Shown piece after piece: positions 63,705 through 64,000 of a stretch of 64,000 nucleotides of DNA (positions within the stretch are counted from its first letter, which is position 1; each line of letters starts with the position of its first letter). The stretch lies in assembly GCF_003173715.1 (NCBI RefSeq), contig NZ_CP029550.1:5906001-5970000 (forward strand), read 5' to 3'. Origin of the DNA: Methylobacterium durans. GTDB taxonomy: Bacteria; Pseudomonadota; Alphaproteobacteria; Rhizobiales; Beijerinckiaceae. Position numbers and translations under genes: made by a program. The notes under the pieces are model-generated. The model was not told the origin of the DNA and did no database searches. It saw only the letters and a list, made by a program, of their open reading frames with translations.

Positions 63705-64000
63705 ATGCACAAGTTGCTCGTCTCCCTGATTGCGGCCCTGGCGCTGGGGCTCATCTTCACCTCGACCGCCGATGCACAGCGGTTCGGCTATGGCTGGCGT
63801 GGCGGCGGCTTCGGATGGCGCGGTGGTGGCCTCGGCTGGCGGGGCGGCTGGGGCGGCTATCGGGGCTGGGGCTACGGACGCGGCCTCGGCTACGGTGCGG
63901 CGGCCGCGGGACTCGGCTTTGCAACCGGGGCGGCGCTCGCCTCAGGGTATGGCTACGGGTATGGCTATCCCGCCTACGGGTACGGCTACGGGTACGCCCC
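63705..64000 (+). CDS. Gly/Tyr-rich secreted protein (partial, runs off the window)
   Basis: GGAGG lies 8 bp before the ATG. A signal peptide (HKLLVSLIAALALGLIFTST, then ADA) is followed by repeats of GWRGGG/GYGYG and an internal hydrophobic Gly/Ala segment (AAAAGLGFATGAALASG). This is the pattern of small glycine-rich periplasmic or surface proteins common in Hyphomicrobiales. The 3' end is outside the window. Confidence 0.75.
   Translation, partial: MHKLLVSLIAALALGLIFTSTADAQRFGYGWRGGGFGWRGGGLGWRGGWGGYRGWGYGRGLGYGAAAAGLGFATGAALASGYGYGYGYPAYGYGYGYA

Noticed and set aside
1..64000. CRISPR arrays, tRNA or rRNA genes
   Set aside because: No regularly spaced 25-40 bp repeats with unique spacers, and no tRNA or rRNA signature was seen by reading both strands; a covariance-model search would be needed for certainty.

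Overview
The window is high-GC DNA from what looks like a facultatively methylotrophic alphaproteobacterium of the Methylobacterium/Methylorubrum type (order Hyphomicrobiales). This is inferred from gene content, not from a ribosomal marker: DUF6894, DUF6429, DUF6356 and DUF1254/DUF1214 proteins, an OxlT-like oxalate/formate antiporter, and divergent organosulfur-scavenging operons. No rRNA, tRNA or CRISPR array was seen. The window starts and ends inside ordinary chromosome; the last gene (63705 onward) runs off the end.

Left part (1-18.5 kb). A three-gene minus-strand unit (amino-acid permease, small cupin, GcvT-type folate-dependent enzyme; 47-3571) is followed by an accessory stretch with three complete insertion sequences: an IS3-family element (4185-5694), an IS21-family element (9905-12262, flanked by the 5-bp duplication ACAGG) and an IS66-family element (15063-17826, flanked by the 8-bp duplication GCTTGAAC). 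The IS66 element carries a DUF6429 gene inside its ends. Between the elements lie small hypothetical genes, an XRE regulator plus orphan iron/phosphonate-type binding protein with a perfect 12+12 bp operator, a decayed gene, and an A/T-rich RgpF-like glycosyltransferase-methyltransferase gene that is out of frame at a T7 run.

Middle (18.5-33.5 kb). Two tandem DUF1254/DUF1214 periplasmic proteins precede a decayed molybdenum locus: modE is intact, but modA (fused to an alcohol dehydrogenase N-terminus and frameshifted), modB (frameshift, stop, internal deletion), modC (cut off at its Walker A motif) and moeA (last ~55 codons only) are remnants. An intact aldehyde dehydrogenase lies within. Then come a TAXI-type binding protein, a membrane protein, and an 896-residue adhesin-like protein with five NPDV repeats and VCBS/cadherin-like domains.

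Right part (33.7-64 kb). A hybrid histidine kinase is translationally coupled to an orphan ParD-like protein. Next are divergent sulfonate/organosulfur operons: SfnB/DszC-like and SsuD-like monooxygenases, an SsuA-like binding protein and a His-rich cupin on one side; a second binding protein, permease and ATPase on the other. The remainder holds a DUF6356 protein, a TrkA-domain potassium channel, phosphoglycerate mutase, a nuclease, an acyl-CoA synthetase/thiolase pair, a cyclic-nucleotide-domain patatin (two frameshifts), OxlT, an L,D-transpeptidase lipoprotein, a DUF3616 protein, an alpha/beta hydrolase, a five-gene ArsR-led operon (ArsR, AHSA1, PhnB-like, GyrI-like, GST), another PhnB-like protein and a Gly/Tyr-rich secreted protein.

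Several genes (13.1, 23.1, 40.7, 53.4, 53.7 and 61.2 kb) look one base out of frame, several of them at a homopolymer. Either this genome has many fresh pseudogenes or the assembly keeps uncorrected single-base indels. The modBC remnants and the adh-modA fusion cannot be explained by read errors.
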